Notes: generated by a model not told the origin, from the letters alone. DNA of 5,617 nt from an uncultured Flavobacterium sp. (GCF_946481155.1 NZ_CAMLMK010000140.1:1-5617); one strand, 5' to 3'. Positions 1 through 5,617 are shown, numbered from the stretch's first letter. Numbers and translations are program-made.

Positions 1-407
1 GGCTGAACCGGATTTTTTAGCGCATCCATCTGCTCTTTAGCGAAAGTATATAATTTTCGCGCCTGATTTTTAGGAAGGTAATCGATCGTAAGCGTTAAAT
101 CCGTTTTAGTGCTGAAGGTGAAATCGGCGCCTAAAATGCCTTCTTTTACAAAAGTTGCGGCCACATCATCCCAATCGTAATCCATAAACTCCATGGACAA
201 ACCAAGATTTTTCGGTTTGCAGATGATGATTCGCTTGTTTGTAACTACAATACTGTCCGGAAACACGGTTATCGCCGGTTTTTTCTGCACGGCAATATAA
301 CCCACTTCTTCATTAGACATTAATAAGTTTTCAAGTTTCGAAGTGATTTTTTCAATCGCTTTCGGATCCTGGTCTTCGTTTAATATTTTCTTTAAATTGT
401 CAATCAT
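1..407 (-). CDS. PH domain-containing protein, C-terminus cut by window edge
   Basis: An open frame starts with ATG at 407 and runs without a stop through 135 complete codons to the left edge, so the C-terminus is missing. The protein begins MIDNLKKILNEDQDPKAIEK, a charged helical lead-in of about 30 residues. A beta-rich segment follows at about residues 35-115, with IAVQKKPAITVFPDSIVVTNKRIII at its core. The 'VTNKRII' stretch followed by a Trp-Asp (W79-D80) strand is the usual look of bacterial PH-like domains (bPH, YokE-like). There is no signal peptide or membrane segment in the visible part, so a cytoplasmic location is likely. The role of this family is poorly known, and I infer none. 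The gene lies 55 bp downstream of the MmcQ/YjbR gene on the same strand and has its own -7-like site at 445-452, so it may be transcribed separately. The start is supported by an A-rich leader. Family assignment is fairly sure; function is unknown. Confidence 0.8.
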   Translation of the reverse strand, partial: MIDNLKKILNEDQDPKAIEKITSKLENLLMSNEEVGYIAVQKKPAITVFPDSIVVTNKRIIICKPKNLGLSMEFMDYDWDDVAATFVKEGILGADFTFSTKTDLTLTIDYLPKNQARKLYTFAKEQMDALKNPVQ

Positions 408-444
408 ACTATTTTTAATAAAGATTTAGTCGTCGAATTTCCCG

Positions 445-452
445 CAAAAGTA
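445..452 (-). promoter_or_regulatory. Putative Bacteroidota -7 promoter element (TACTTTTG)
   Basis: On the minus strand this reads TACTTTTG, a perfect match to the TAnnTTTG -7 consensus used by the Bacteroidota housekeeping sigma factor. It would place transcription start near 437-440, giving a leader of about 30 nt before the ATG at 407 of the PH-domain gene. I see no matching TTG/TTTG -33 element 17-23 nt upstream, so only half of the promoter is supported. The site lies in the 55 bp gap after the MmcQ/YjbR stop codon. Confidence 0.45.
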
Positions 453-462
453 ATGCCTATTT

Positions 463-828
463 TTAAGATTCGGTAATTTCCTGCTGTTGTTTTTTCGTTA
501 AACTCTTAAAAACCAAATCGTAAGAGTGGTCAATTAATTCTTTTACGAAAGAATCAGGAACGGAACCATTGATTTTTACAGTGTTCCAATGCACTTTATT
601 CATATGATAGCCGGGATGAATGTCGTCATATTGCCCCCGCAGTTCCAAAGCCCGCTCCGGATCGCATTTCAGATTTGCGGAAGGTGTGCCGTTTTCCCAT
701 CCACGAAGCGAGGATAAGGCAAATATTTTTCCACCCACTTTAAATACCAGCGTCTCTTCGTCAAATGGAAAATGCTCGGTTACGCCTTTTTTGGCCAGGC
801 AATACTCGTAGTAAATATCAATGGTCAT
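463..828 (-). CDS. MmcQ/YjbR family protein
   Basis: This 121-residue protein has the size and signature of the MmcQ/YjbR family (COG2315, CyaY-like fold, often called 'double wing' DNA-binding). Visible conserved parts are 'HFPFDEETLVFKVGGKIFAL' (19-38), a 'LKCDPERALELR' helix (53-64), the hallmark 'PGYHMNKVHWNTV' (72-84) and 'SYDLVFKSLTKKQ' (102-114). There is no signal peptide or transmembrane segment, so it is expected in the cytoplasm. DNA binding is proposed for the family from its fold, but no pathway is established, and neither is shown here. The ATG at 828 lies only 3 bp after the stop codon of the upstream cyclase gene, so the two are almost certainly co-transcribed and possibly translationally coupled. 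The length is typical and the gene is intact. Confidence 0.9.
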   Translation of the reverse strand: MTIDIYYEYCLAKKGVTEHFPFDEETLVFKVGGKIFALSSLRGWENGTPSANLKCDPERALELRGQYDDIHPGYHMNKVHWNTVKINGSVPDSFVKELIDHSYDLVFKSLTKKQQQEITES

Positions 829-831
829 AGC

Positions 832-1599
832 TTACAGTATTTCATACAAAACAGGCTTACTCGGGCTCGCATCATTCTCAAACGAAGCCATCTGGAGGTT
901 TAGTATATAACTTCCGTCGGAAATCGCATCGGGAACAAAAATCAGTTCGGTGATAGTGCAATTCATTCGGGCATCAGTATTGAGGTTGTTGACATCTTTC
1001 ACATTCCAGAACGCTTTGTGCGCCAGTAATTTTCCTTCATCGTGTTCTTTATCGACGCTTGGCAAATCAATCAGAAGGTGTTGAATACCGCTTTCGCGGA
1101 TGAAAGTCGCCGCGTCTTCCGCAAGATAGGGTGGGTTGGTATTCGAATAGTTCTTCGATGATTTCGAGGTTTCATTGGGTAAAGTCCGAATGACAATGGC
1201 TTCCGGAGATTGTCCGTTTAAAGCTGTCTCAATCTGGCTTTTCGTGATAACCAAATCCTCGCCCTCAATTTCCGGCTGAACCGAAACCACTTCCGCAGTA
1301 AAGAAAAATTGTTTCAAAGACTGATTGATGCTGTAAAATTCACGCGTAATATGACCTAAACATTCAGTATGTGTGCCATGCCCGTGTGGATTAAAAAAGA
1401 TATTATTGAAATTGGTGGACGAACTACCTTCCGAAACTTTTCCGACCCAATCCCCAAAACGAACCGGTTCAATTACGGGTTTTTCAAGATACCATGCAAT
1501 CGGGTTTTTATCGGTGTTGGATAAGGGAATCGAGATGTCTAAGGGTTGTGACAAATCGATTTTTATTTCTTTATTCTGATGGTTTATAATTGCTATCAT
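832..1599 (-). CDS. Cyclase family protein (kynurenine formamidase-like metal-dependent hydrolase)
   Basis: This 255-residue protein belongs to the cyclase superfamily (PF04199), which includes the bacterial kynurenine formamidase KynB and other metal-dependent hydrolases. Family features are an N-terminal 'LSQPLDISIPLS' strand (16-27) and the metal-binding region 'NPHGHGTHTECLGHI' (70-84; H72, H74, H77, E79, H83). A 'LLIDLPSVDKEHDEGKLLAHKAFW' segment (175-198) carries H194, and 'CTITELIFVP' (214-223) carries E218, both at places where the family has conserved active-site residues. The metal motif differs from the classic HxGTHxDxPxH: Glu replaces Asp, Gly replaces Pro, and the first His is shifted. 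The substrate is therefore uncertain, and no other tryptophan-degradation gene is in view. No signal peptide is seen; a cytoplasmic enzyme is likely. The gene sits 88 bp after hemW and 3 bp before the MmcQ/YjbR gene. ATG at 1599 is the only Met before the first conserved strand. Confidence 0.88.
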   Translation of the reverse strand: MIAIINHQNKEIKIDLSQPLDISIPLSNTDKNPIAWYLEKPVIEPVRFGDWVGKVSEGSSSTNFNNIFFNPHGHGTHTECLGHITREFYSINQSLKQFFFTAEVVSVQPEIEGEDLVITKSQIETALNGQSPEAIVIRTLPNETSKSSKNYSNTNPPYLAEDAATFIRESGIQHLLIDLPSVDKEHDEGKLLAHKAFWNVKDVNNLNTDARMNCTITELIFVPDAISDGSYILNLQMASFENDASPSKPVLYEIL

Positions 1600-1605
1600 A
1601 CAATG

Positions 1606-1685
1606 GAACGCGGATTTAACGGATATACTGACGCGGATTCATTCGGATTTATCAGCGCTGCGAAGCATCCGTATAATCTGCGTGC
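1606..1685. repeat. Degenerate CGGAT-rich inverted repeat in the hemW-cyclase gap
   Basis: The 88 bp gap between hemW and the cyclase gene is almost filled by a repetitive element. CGGAT occurs four times in one orientation (1611, 1620, 1634, 1644) and once inverted as ATCCG (1667-1671). The outer arms 1606-1624 and 1667-1685 are imperfect inverted complements, pairing at about 15 of 19 positions, so the element can fold as a long interrupted hairpin. An 8 bp palindrome, CAGCGCTG (1653-1660), lies in the loop. The element ends 2 bp short of the hemW stop codon and begins 6 bp from the cyclase start codon. Similar CGGATT-rich intergenic repeats are common in Bacteroidota genomes as I recall, but copy number here was not tested. 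Confidence 0.6.
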
Positions 1686-1687
1686 TA

Positions 1688-2824
1688 TTATTCCTCCAAA
1701 TTTAACCAAAACAAGTCAGATGCAATTCCGTCGCAGAAGAATTTTCCTTTTTTGGTAGTGCGCAGGATATTGTTTTCCAGAATAAGCTTTTCATCGTCCA
1801 GGTAACGTTGCGCATTCTGCAGTAGGTAATGCAACATGTTTTCTCCGAATTCCGTTTTGATCCGCTCGGTGGAAACACCCCAAATCGTGCGCAGGCCGGT
1901 CATCACGTATTCATTGTACCGGTCGGTTTCCGTTAGTCGTTCCGTTTCATTGGGTACTTTATTTTCTGATAAAGATTTTAGGTAAAGCGAATTGTTGGCA
2001 ATGTTCCAACTTCGGTTCGTGCCATCATAACTATGCGCGGACGGACCGATGCCGAGGTATTTTTTGCCCAGCCAATACGCCGAATTGTTTCTCGAGAAAT
2101 AGTTTTCCTTTCCGAAATTGGACAACTCGTAATGAATGAATCCGTTAGTTTCAAGTGTGTCTACTAACATTAGAAACTGTTCGTGCGCAATAGCGTCATC
2201 AGGTTGTGGGATGAGACCTTGTTGGATGAATTTCTGCAGGGCGGTTTTCGGCTCGACGGTTAAGGCATAGCTCGAAATATGCGGAATATTCAGATCCAGC
2301 ACCGTTTGGATATTTTGCAGCCAATGTTCGTTGCTTAAACCCGGAATGCCATAAATCAGATCCACAGAAATATTGTCGAAATACTTGGTCGCGATTTCCA
2401 GTGATTTTTTGGCTTCCGCCGAGTTGTGAGCGCGGTTCATCAGGGTCAGATCAGCTTCAAAAAACGACTGGACGCCAATTGACAATCTGTTTATTTGGGT
2501 ATTTGATAATTCGATAATACGCTTTTCAGATAAATCATCCGGATTGGCTTCTACGGTAATCTCAGGGTTCTCTGAAACAGTGTAGTTTTGGTATACTTCA
2601 GCAATCAGCAATTGTAAATCGGCAATTGCCAGAATGCTTGGTGTTCCGCCCCCGAAATAAATGGTTTCCACCACTTCATTTTCAAATTCGCTTTTACGCA
2701 GCTTGATTTCTTTCGCTAAAGCCAAAACCATCTCGTCTTTCTTCTTCAGCGAAGTAGAAAAATGAAAATCGCAGTAATGACATGCCTGCTTGCAAAAGGG
2801 AATATGGATGTAGATACCGCTCAT
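1688..2824 (-). CDS. hemW: Radical SAM family heme chaperone HemW
   Basis: HemW is a radical SAM [4Fe-4S] protein that binds heme and delivers it to respiratory-chain proteins; it was long misannotated as oxygen-independent coproporphyrinogen III oxidase. This 378-residue protein has the family's usual length. It begins 'GIYIHIPFCKQACHYCDFHF', giving the SAM-cluster triad C11-x3-C15-x2-C18 followed by F20. True HemN has a fourth Cys at that position, so this is HemW. Further family motifs are GGGTPS (58-63), 'VEANPDDL' (91-98), 'RLSIGVQSF' (113-121), 'DLIYGIPG' (155-162), 'HYELSNF' (231-237) and 'YLGIGPSAHSYDG' (256-268), with a HemW C-terminal domain from about 300 to 365. It is expected in the cytoplasm, perhaps membrane-associated. 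ATG at 2824 places the cluster motif at the usual distance from the N-terminus and follows an A-rich leader. It lies 60 bp downstream of ruvC with an inverted repeat between them. Intact. Confidence 0.96.
   Translation of the reverse strand: MSGIYIHIPFCKQACHYCDFHFSTSLKKKDEMVLALAKEIKLRKSEFENEVVETIYFGGGTPSILAIADLQLLIAEVYQNYTVSENPEITVEANPDDLSEKRIIELSNTQINRLSIGVQSFFEADLTLMNRAHNSAEAKKSLEIATKYFDNISVDLIYGIPGLSNEHWLQNIQTVLDLNIPHISSYALTVEPKTALQKFIQQGLIPQPDDAIAHEQFLMLVDTLETNGFIHYELSNFGKENYFSRNNSAYWLGKKYLGIGPSAHSYDGTNRSWNIANNSLYLKSLSENKVPNETERLTETDRYNEYVMTGLRTIWGVSTERIKTEFGENMLHYLLQNAQRYLDDEKLILENNILRTTKKGKFFCDGIASDLFWLNLEE
1697..1704 (-). promoter_or_regulatory. Possible promoter for the cyclase gene inside the hemW 3' end
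   Basis: The minus strand reads TAAATTTG, matching the TAnnTTTG -7 consensus, with a TTG at 1725-1723 spaced 18 nt upstream as a possible -33 element. Transcription would start near 1690 and carry the CGGAT-rich repeat as a leader of roughly 90 nt ahead of the cyclase ATG at 1599. Matches of this quality occur by chance in AT-rich DNA and this one lies inside hemW codons, so support is weak. Confidence 0.25.
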
Positions 2825-2840
2825 TTTTAGTATTTAGTCG

Positions 2841-2880
2841 CAGTCGCAGTTAACAGTACTGAGACGGAAAACTGGGACTG
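2841..2880. repeat. Imperfect inverted repeat with CAGTC units between ruvC and hemW
   Basis: The 60 bp gap between ruvC and hemW holds two 17 nt arms, 2841-2857 and 2864-2880, that pair at 13 of 17 positions around a 6 nt loop; the outer 11 pairs contain one mismatch. The left arm includes the short tandem repeat GTCGCAGTCGCAGTT (2838-2852), and CAGT/ACTG units recur through the element. In the ruvC-to-hemW transcript it could form a stem-loop just after the ruvC stop codon and before the hemW start. No run of U follows the stem on the minus strand, so it does not look like a simple intrinsic terminator. It could be an mRNA-stability or attenuation structure, or a neutral intergenic repeat. 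Confidence 0.55.
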
Positions 2881-2884
2881 AAAA

Positions 2885-3439
2885 TTATTTTTTTACCCTG
2901 CTTTCATTCTGCTTTACAAAAGCGTCCCAGCCACTGTAGCTTTTTCCGATTTCAACTCTTCCGGAATTGAAGAAATGACAAACTGCAGCGGCGAGTCCGT
3001 CCGTGGAGTCAAGATTTTTAGGTAATTCTTTTAGGCCGAGAAGCTGTTGGAGCATTTTAGCCACTTGTTCCTTACTGGCGTTTCCGTTTCCGGTAATGGC
3101 CATTTTGATTTTCTTGGGTTCGTATTCCGTAATAGGAATGCCTCGTGATAATCCTGCGGCCATGGCAACACCTTGTGCTCTCCCTAACTTCAGCATCGAT
3201 TGCACATTTTTTCCGAAGAAAGGCGCTTCAATAGCAATTTCGTCCGGATTATGGGTTTCAATGAGTTCAATCGTTCGTTCAAAAATGATTTTCAGCTTGA
3301 TGTAATGATCGTCGTATTTGGATAATTGCAGTTCGTTCAGCTGCAGGAATTCCATTTTCTTGTTGACGACTTTAATCAGGCCAAACCCCATAATGGTCGT
3401 TCCCGGGTCAATTCCTAAAATAATACGCTCGTTTGCCAT
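2885..3439 (-). CDS. ruvC: Crossover junction endodeoxyribonuclease RuvC
   Basis: RuvC is the dimeric Mg2+-dependent nuclease that cuts Holliday junctions symmetrically, working with the RuvAB branch-migration motor in recombination and repair. The protein has 184 residues, slightly longer than E. coli RuvC (173), with a short charged C-terminal tail. The RNase H-like fold and all four catalytic acidic residues are visible: D11 in 'LGIDPGTTIMGFG', E71 in 'EIAIEAPFFGKN', and D144 and D147 in 'NLDSTDGLAAAVCHF'. Also present are the conserved 'LGRAQGV' (85-91) and 'YEPKKIKMAITGNGNASKEQV' (106-126) segments. ATG at 3439 places GIDPGT at the normal distance from the N-terminus. It is the first gene of the minus-strand block, divergent from the flippase-like gene; ruvA and ruvB are not in the window. 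A promoter-like pair lies at 3532-3565. Intact. Confidence 0.97.
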   Translation of the reverse strand: MANERIILGIDPGTTIMGFGLIKVVNKKMEFLQLNELQLSKYDDHYIKLKIIFERTIELIETHNPDEIAIEAPFFGKNVQSMLKLGRAQGVAMAAGLSRGIPITEYEPKKIKMAITGNGNASKEQVAKMLQQLLGLKELPKNLDSTDGLAAAVCHFFNSGRVEIGKSYSGWDAFVKQNESRVKK

Positions 3440-3475
3440 TTATAAGTCGTCAGTTTACCGTTTGCTTCTTTTGAA

Positions 3476-4459
3476 ATGAGTATATTCATTTTCAAATTGA
3501 TTACTTTTGCACAGATGATTTCCATACCCTACAAAGCTAAGCAATTCCTCATTCTTCTGATCAAAATTTTGATTGTCGGCGGCGCATTTTATTTTATTTA
3601 TGATCAATTGGCCAACAGCGATAAACTCGACTGGTATAAATTTCAAACCTTAGTACTGGAAAAACAATCGTTCGCCAACATTTCGCTTATTCTCTTCCTG
3701 ACATTTTTAAACCGTTTTCTGGAAATCCTGAAATGGCAGAATTTGGTTTCCGTAATTCGAAAACTGACCTTGGGCGAAGCTTCGAAACAGGTGTTGGCAG
3801 CATTGACAGCCGGGTTGTTCACACCCAATGGGATCGGGGAATATGCTGGCAAAGCATTATTCTTTGAAAAATCAGACACTAAAAGAATAGTGTTTCTTAA
3901 CCTGATCTGTAACGGGATTCAAATGCTGCTCACTATTGTTTTCGGGATTTTCGGATTGCTGTACTTCAATGCGAAATTTAATGTGATTGCGATAAAAACG
4001 GTTAGTATTTTGTTTGGCGTTTTGGTTTTGATTGCTGCAGTTTTGTTTTTTACAAAGAAACTCAATATCAAAGGCTATTCACTGGAAAAACTGATTCATA
4101 AGATCAACGAAATCCCGAAACCGATCCATCAGAAAAACATTTTCTTGGCCATCGGGCGCTATTTGGTTTTCTCGCATCAATATTATTTTCTATTTTTAAT
4201 TTTCGATGTCGATATTCCGTATTTGCTTCTAATGGCTACCATTACGAGTGTTTATTTTCTGGCGTCGTCTTTGCCTACATTTCAGTTTCTGGATTTTGCG
4301 GTAAAAGGAAGTGTCGCGGTATATTTTTTCGGATTATTGGGCGTAAACGAGTGGATTGTAGTTTTTATCAGTACGCTAATGTGGTTTTTGAATACTGTAA
4401 TTCCAGTAACCATCGGAAGTTATTTTGTCTTAAATTTTAAAACGCAATGGAAATCGTAA
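3476..4459 (+). CDS. Lysylphosphatidylglycerol synthase TM / flippase-like domain membrane protein
   Basis: This polytopic inner-membrane protein of up to 327 residues belongs to the LPG_synthase_TM/UPF0104 family (PF03706), the membrane part of MprF and of stand-alone proteins often labelled 'flippase-like'. About seven to eight hydrophobic segments are visible, near 23-43, 66-84, 138-163, 172-193, 222-243, 247-266, 277-290 and 292-318. The family's conserved cytoplasmic-loop motif appears as 'FTPNGIGEYAGKALFFEKS' (115-133). There is no soluble aminoacyl-transferase domain, so lipid lysylation is not implied; lipid or glycolipid movement is an inference. The start is uncertain. ATG at 3476 gives the longest protein, but a perfect -7 promoter match lies inside its first 13 codons (3502-3509). 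ATG at 3515 (Met14, MISIPYKAKQF, 314 residues) looks more like the N-terminus of relatives as I remember them. The downstream glycosyltransferase overlaps it by 13 bp, implying coupled expression. Confidence 0.87.
   Translation: MSIFIFKLITFAQMISIPYKAKQFLILLIKILIVGGAFYFIYDQLANSDKLDWYKFQTLVLEKQSFANISLILFLTFLNRFLEILKWQNLVSVIRKLTLGEASKQVLAALTAGLFTPNGIGEYAGKALFFEKSDTKRIVFLNLICNGIQMLLTIVFGIFGLLYFNAKFNVIAIKTVSILFGVLVLIAAVLFFTKKLNIKGYSLEKLIHKINEIPKPIHQKNIFLAIGRYLVFSHQYYFLFLIFDVDIPYLLLMATITSVYFLASSLPTFQFLDFAVKGSVAVYFFGLLGVNEWIVVFISTLMWFLNTVIPVTIGSYFVLNFKTQWKS
3502..3509 (+). promoter_or_regulatory. Putative -7 promoter element for the membrane-protein/glycosyltransferase pair
   Basis: The plus strand reads TACTTTTG followed by CA, matching the TAnnTTTG consensus. 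A start site 5-8 nt downstream would fall at about 3514-3517, on top of the ATG at 3515. If real, transcripts from here would be leaderless or nearly so and could not include the ATG at 3476. The nearest upstream TTTG (3470-3473) is 28 nt away, longer than the usual 17-23 nt, so the -33 element is poor. Confidence 0.45.
3532..3565 (-). promoter_or_regulatory. Putative ruvC promoter (TTTG-N22-TAGCTTTG)
   Basis: On the minus strand a TTTG at 3565-3562 is followed after 22 nt by TAGCTTTG at 3539-3532. This is a full match to the TAnnTTTG -7 element with a -33 element at an accepted spacing. Transcription would start near 3525 and give a leader of about 85 nt before the ruvC ATG at 3439. The element lies within the first codons of the divergent membrane-protein gene and overlaps that gene's own promoter region. 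No better match lies closer to ruvC. Confidence 0.4.
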
Positions 4460-5577
4460 ACTTACTTTTCGTATTGGTTTTTATCAATTATATTTTCTTT
4501 ATCGGGTTACTGATCTGGGGTTTTACGAAAGTAAAATCGTTTGTGAAAGCCGATTCAGAAAACACGACCGGCTTTTCTATTGTGATTCCTTTTCGCAATG
4601 AGGAGAAGCACCTGCCGGATTTATTAAATTCACTTACGCATCTCCATTATTCAAAAGAGCTTTTCGAAATTATCTTTGTGGACGACGCTTCAAGTGACGA
4701 GTCGGTTCGCGTGATCAACCGTTGGCGCATGGAGAATCCGTGGGTGCATCTGACCATTTTGGATAATGTACGTATCTCCAAATCGCCAAAAAAGGATGCC
4801 ATAACACGAGCGGTCATGATTGCCAAGCATCCGTGGATTGTTACTACTGATGCTGATTGTACATTGCGCGCTGAATGGCTTTCTGTCTTCGACAATTTCA
4901 TCCAGAATACGGCAGCCGCGGAAATGATTGCAGGGGCAGTAAATTTTCCAACCAAAGGATTTTTACTTTCTCATTTCCAGCAGATGGACATGCTGAGTCT
5001 GCAGGGTGCGACTATTGGGAGTTTTGGCTTGGGTGAGGCATTTATGTGCAATGGTGCCAATTTCGCTTACACTAAAAAAATCTTTCAGGACCTGGGCGGA
5101 TTCAACGGAAACAACCACATTGCGAGCGGTGATGACGTTTTTCTGTTGCAGAAAGCGATTGCTCAATCTCCGGAGAAAGTACATTACTTGAAAAATCACC
5201 AAGTGATCGTAACCACAAAGCCGGAAAAGAGCTGGGCGAAATTATTCAGACAAAGAGTGCGCTGGGCTTCAAAAGCGACGGCGTATCAAAGCGATTTCTC
5301 CAAGGGCCTGGCAATTATGGTTTTTCTGGCTAATTTCTCTTTGCTTTTAGGGCTGGTATTTGTGCTGGGCGGATGGATGAATTGGCAATTTCTTGTGGCT
5401 TTGTTTGCTGCTAAGTTTATAATTGATTCGATTTTGATGTTTCTTGCCAACCGATTTCTGCGCATGTGCATGTATACTGCGCCTGTCAGCAGCCTGATTT
5501 ATCCTGTTTTCAGTTCGCTCGTGGCACTATATTCTATGATTGGCGGTTTCGAGTGGAAGCGCGAGAATATCAGATAA
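4447..5577 (+). CDS. Membrane-anchored family 2 glycosyltransferase
   Basis: This 376-residue inverting GT-A glycosyltransferase of family GT2 resembles the cellulose-synthase-like group with membrane segments on both sides of the catalytic domain. An N-terminal transmembrane helix (about 5-26) is followed by the catalytic domain (43-280). It shows 'FSIVIPFRNEE' (43-53), the nucleotide-sugar site 'IIFVDDASSDES' (75-86; D79, D80), K116 in 'SPKKDAITRA', the metal-binding DxD-type 'TTDADC' (133-138), the acceptor-side 'ASGDDVFLL' (226-234) and 'RQRVRW' (268-273). Three to four C-terminal membrane segments lie at about 287-309, 312-336 and 345-366. All catalytic motifs are intact, so an active enzyme on the cytoplasmic face of the inner membrane is expected. 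Donor sugar and acceptor are unknown. ATG at 4447 overlaps the end of the upstream gene by 13 bp, implying translational coupling and a joint role in envelope glycolipid or polysaccharide assembly. Confidence 0.93.
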   Translation: MEIVNLLFVLVFINYIFFIGLLIWGFTKVKSFVKADSENTTGFSIVIPFRNEEKHLPDLLNSLTHLHYSKELFEIIFVDDASSDESVRVINRWRMENPWVHLTILDNVRISKSPKKDAITRAVMIAKHPWIVTTDADCTLRAEWLSVFDNFIQNTAAAEMIAGAVNFPTKGFLLSHFQQMDMLSLQGATIGSFGLGEAFMCNGANFAYTKKIFQDLGGFNGNNHIASGDDVFLLQKAIAQSPEKVHYLKNHQVIVTTKPEKSWAKLFRQRVRWASKATAYQSDFSKGLAIMVFLANFSLLLGLVFVLGGWMNWQFLVALFAAKFIIDSILMFLANRFLRMCMYTAPVSSLIYPVFSSLVALYSMIGGFEWKRENIR

Positions 5578-5617
5578 TTATTCTGTCTTCAGTATTACGG
5601 GTAAAACAAACTGGGTC
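5578..5617 (-). CDS. Possible C-terminal tail of a convergent gene, cut by right edge
   Basis: On the minus strand, a TAA at 5580-5578 is preceded by 12 open codons, TQFVLPVILKTE, reaching the window edge. The alternating hydrophobic composition would suit a real beta-rich C-terminus. If it is a gene, its stop codon directly abuts the glycosyltransferase stop codon at 5575-5577 with no base between. Twelve codons are too few to name a family or to exclude chance, and no terminator hairpin is seen here. Confidence 0.3.
   Translation of the reverse strand, partial: TQFVLPVILKTE

Noticed and set aside
1606..1685. CRISPR-like or transposon-end repeat array
   Set aside because: The CGGAT units are short, degenerate and unevenly spaced (9, 14 and 10 nt), with no constant repeats, no spacers and no transposase gene nearby.
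1688..2824. Annotation as oxygen-independent coproporphyrinogen III oxidase (HemN)
   Set aside because: The cluster motif is CxxxCxxCxF; the fourth Cys of true HemN is replaced by F20 and the motif sits at the extreme N-terminus, as in HemW.
3003..3305. 100-codon plus-strand open frame opposite ruvC
   Set aside because: It lies wholly antisense to the conserved catalytic core of ruvC, and its translation has no recognisable domain; it is a shadow frame.
3455..3646. 63-codon minus-strand frame covering the ruvC/membrane-protein divergent region
   Set aside because: It crosses the divergent gap and the start of the plus-strand gene, and its sequence has no domain character; chance is the better explanation.
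4647..4955. 102-codon minus-strand open frame inside the glycosyltransferase gene
   Set aside because: It is opposite the conserved catalytic motifs of the GT2 enzyme and has no recognisable features.
1..5617. A new defence, mobile or biosynthetic system
   Set aside because: All the well-supported genes fall in known families, five to six of them housekeeping-type, with uniform composition and no integrase, toxin-antitoxin or defence signatures.

Overview
The window looks like ordinary chromosomal DNA from a member of the Bacteroidota, most likely a flavobacterium of the Chryseobacterium/Weeksellaceae type. The DNA is AT-rich, start codons follow A-rich leaders rather than Shine-Dalgarno sequences, and several intergenic sites match the Bacteroidota -7 promoter consensus TAnnTTTG. 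The predicted proteins also resemble flavobacterial versions of their families. The genus is an inference from protein flavour, not something tested here.

Layout: two divergent gene blocks meet near 3440-3540. The minus-strand block, read right to left, is ruvC (Holliday junction resolvase), hemW (radical SAM heme chaperone), a cyclase-family metal-dependent hydrolase, an MmcQ/YjbR-family protein, and a PH-domain protein cut by the left edge. The cyclase and MmcQ/YjbR genes are only 3 bp apart and are probably co-transcribed. The other gaps (60, 88 and 55 bp) hold either degenerate inverted repeats or a promoter-like site, so the block may be several transcription units. The plus-strand block is an integral membrane protein of the lysylphosphatidylglycerol-synthase-TM/flippase-like family, overlapped by 13 bp by a membrane-anchored family 2 glycosyltransferase. 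Immediately after the glycosyltransferase stop codon, a 12-codon tail of a possible convergent gene runs off the right edge.

Functionally the minus-strand genes are housekeeping or stand-alone enzymes with no obvious shared pathway. The plus-strand pair is a more coherent unit: a polytopic membrane protein and a membrane glycosyltransferase, probably translationally coupled, which suggests a shared role in envelope glycolipid or polymer synthesis. The substrate cannot be read from the sequence.

I found no mobile element, CRISPR array, RNA gene or clear undescribed system. The points worth a second look are non-coding: two structured intergenic repeats, overlapping divergent promoters that cast doubt on the start of the flippase-like gene, and a variant metal-binding motif in the cyclase.
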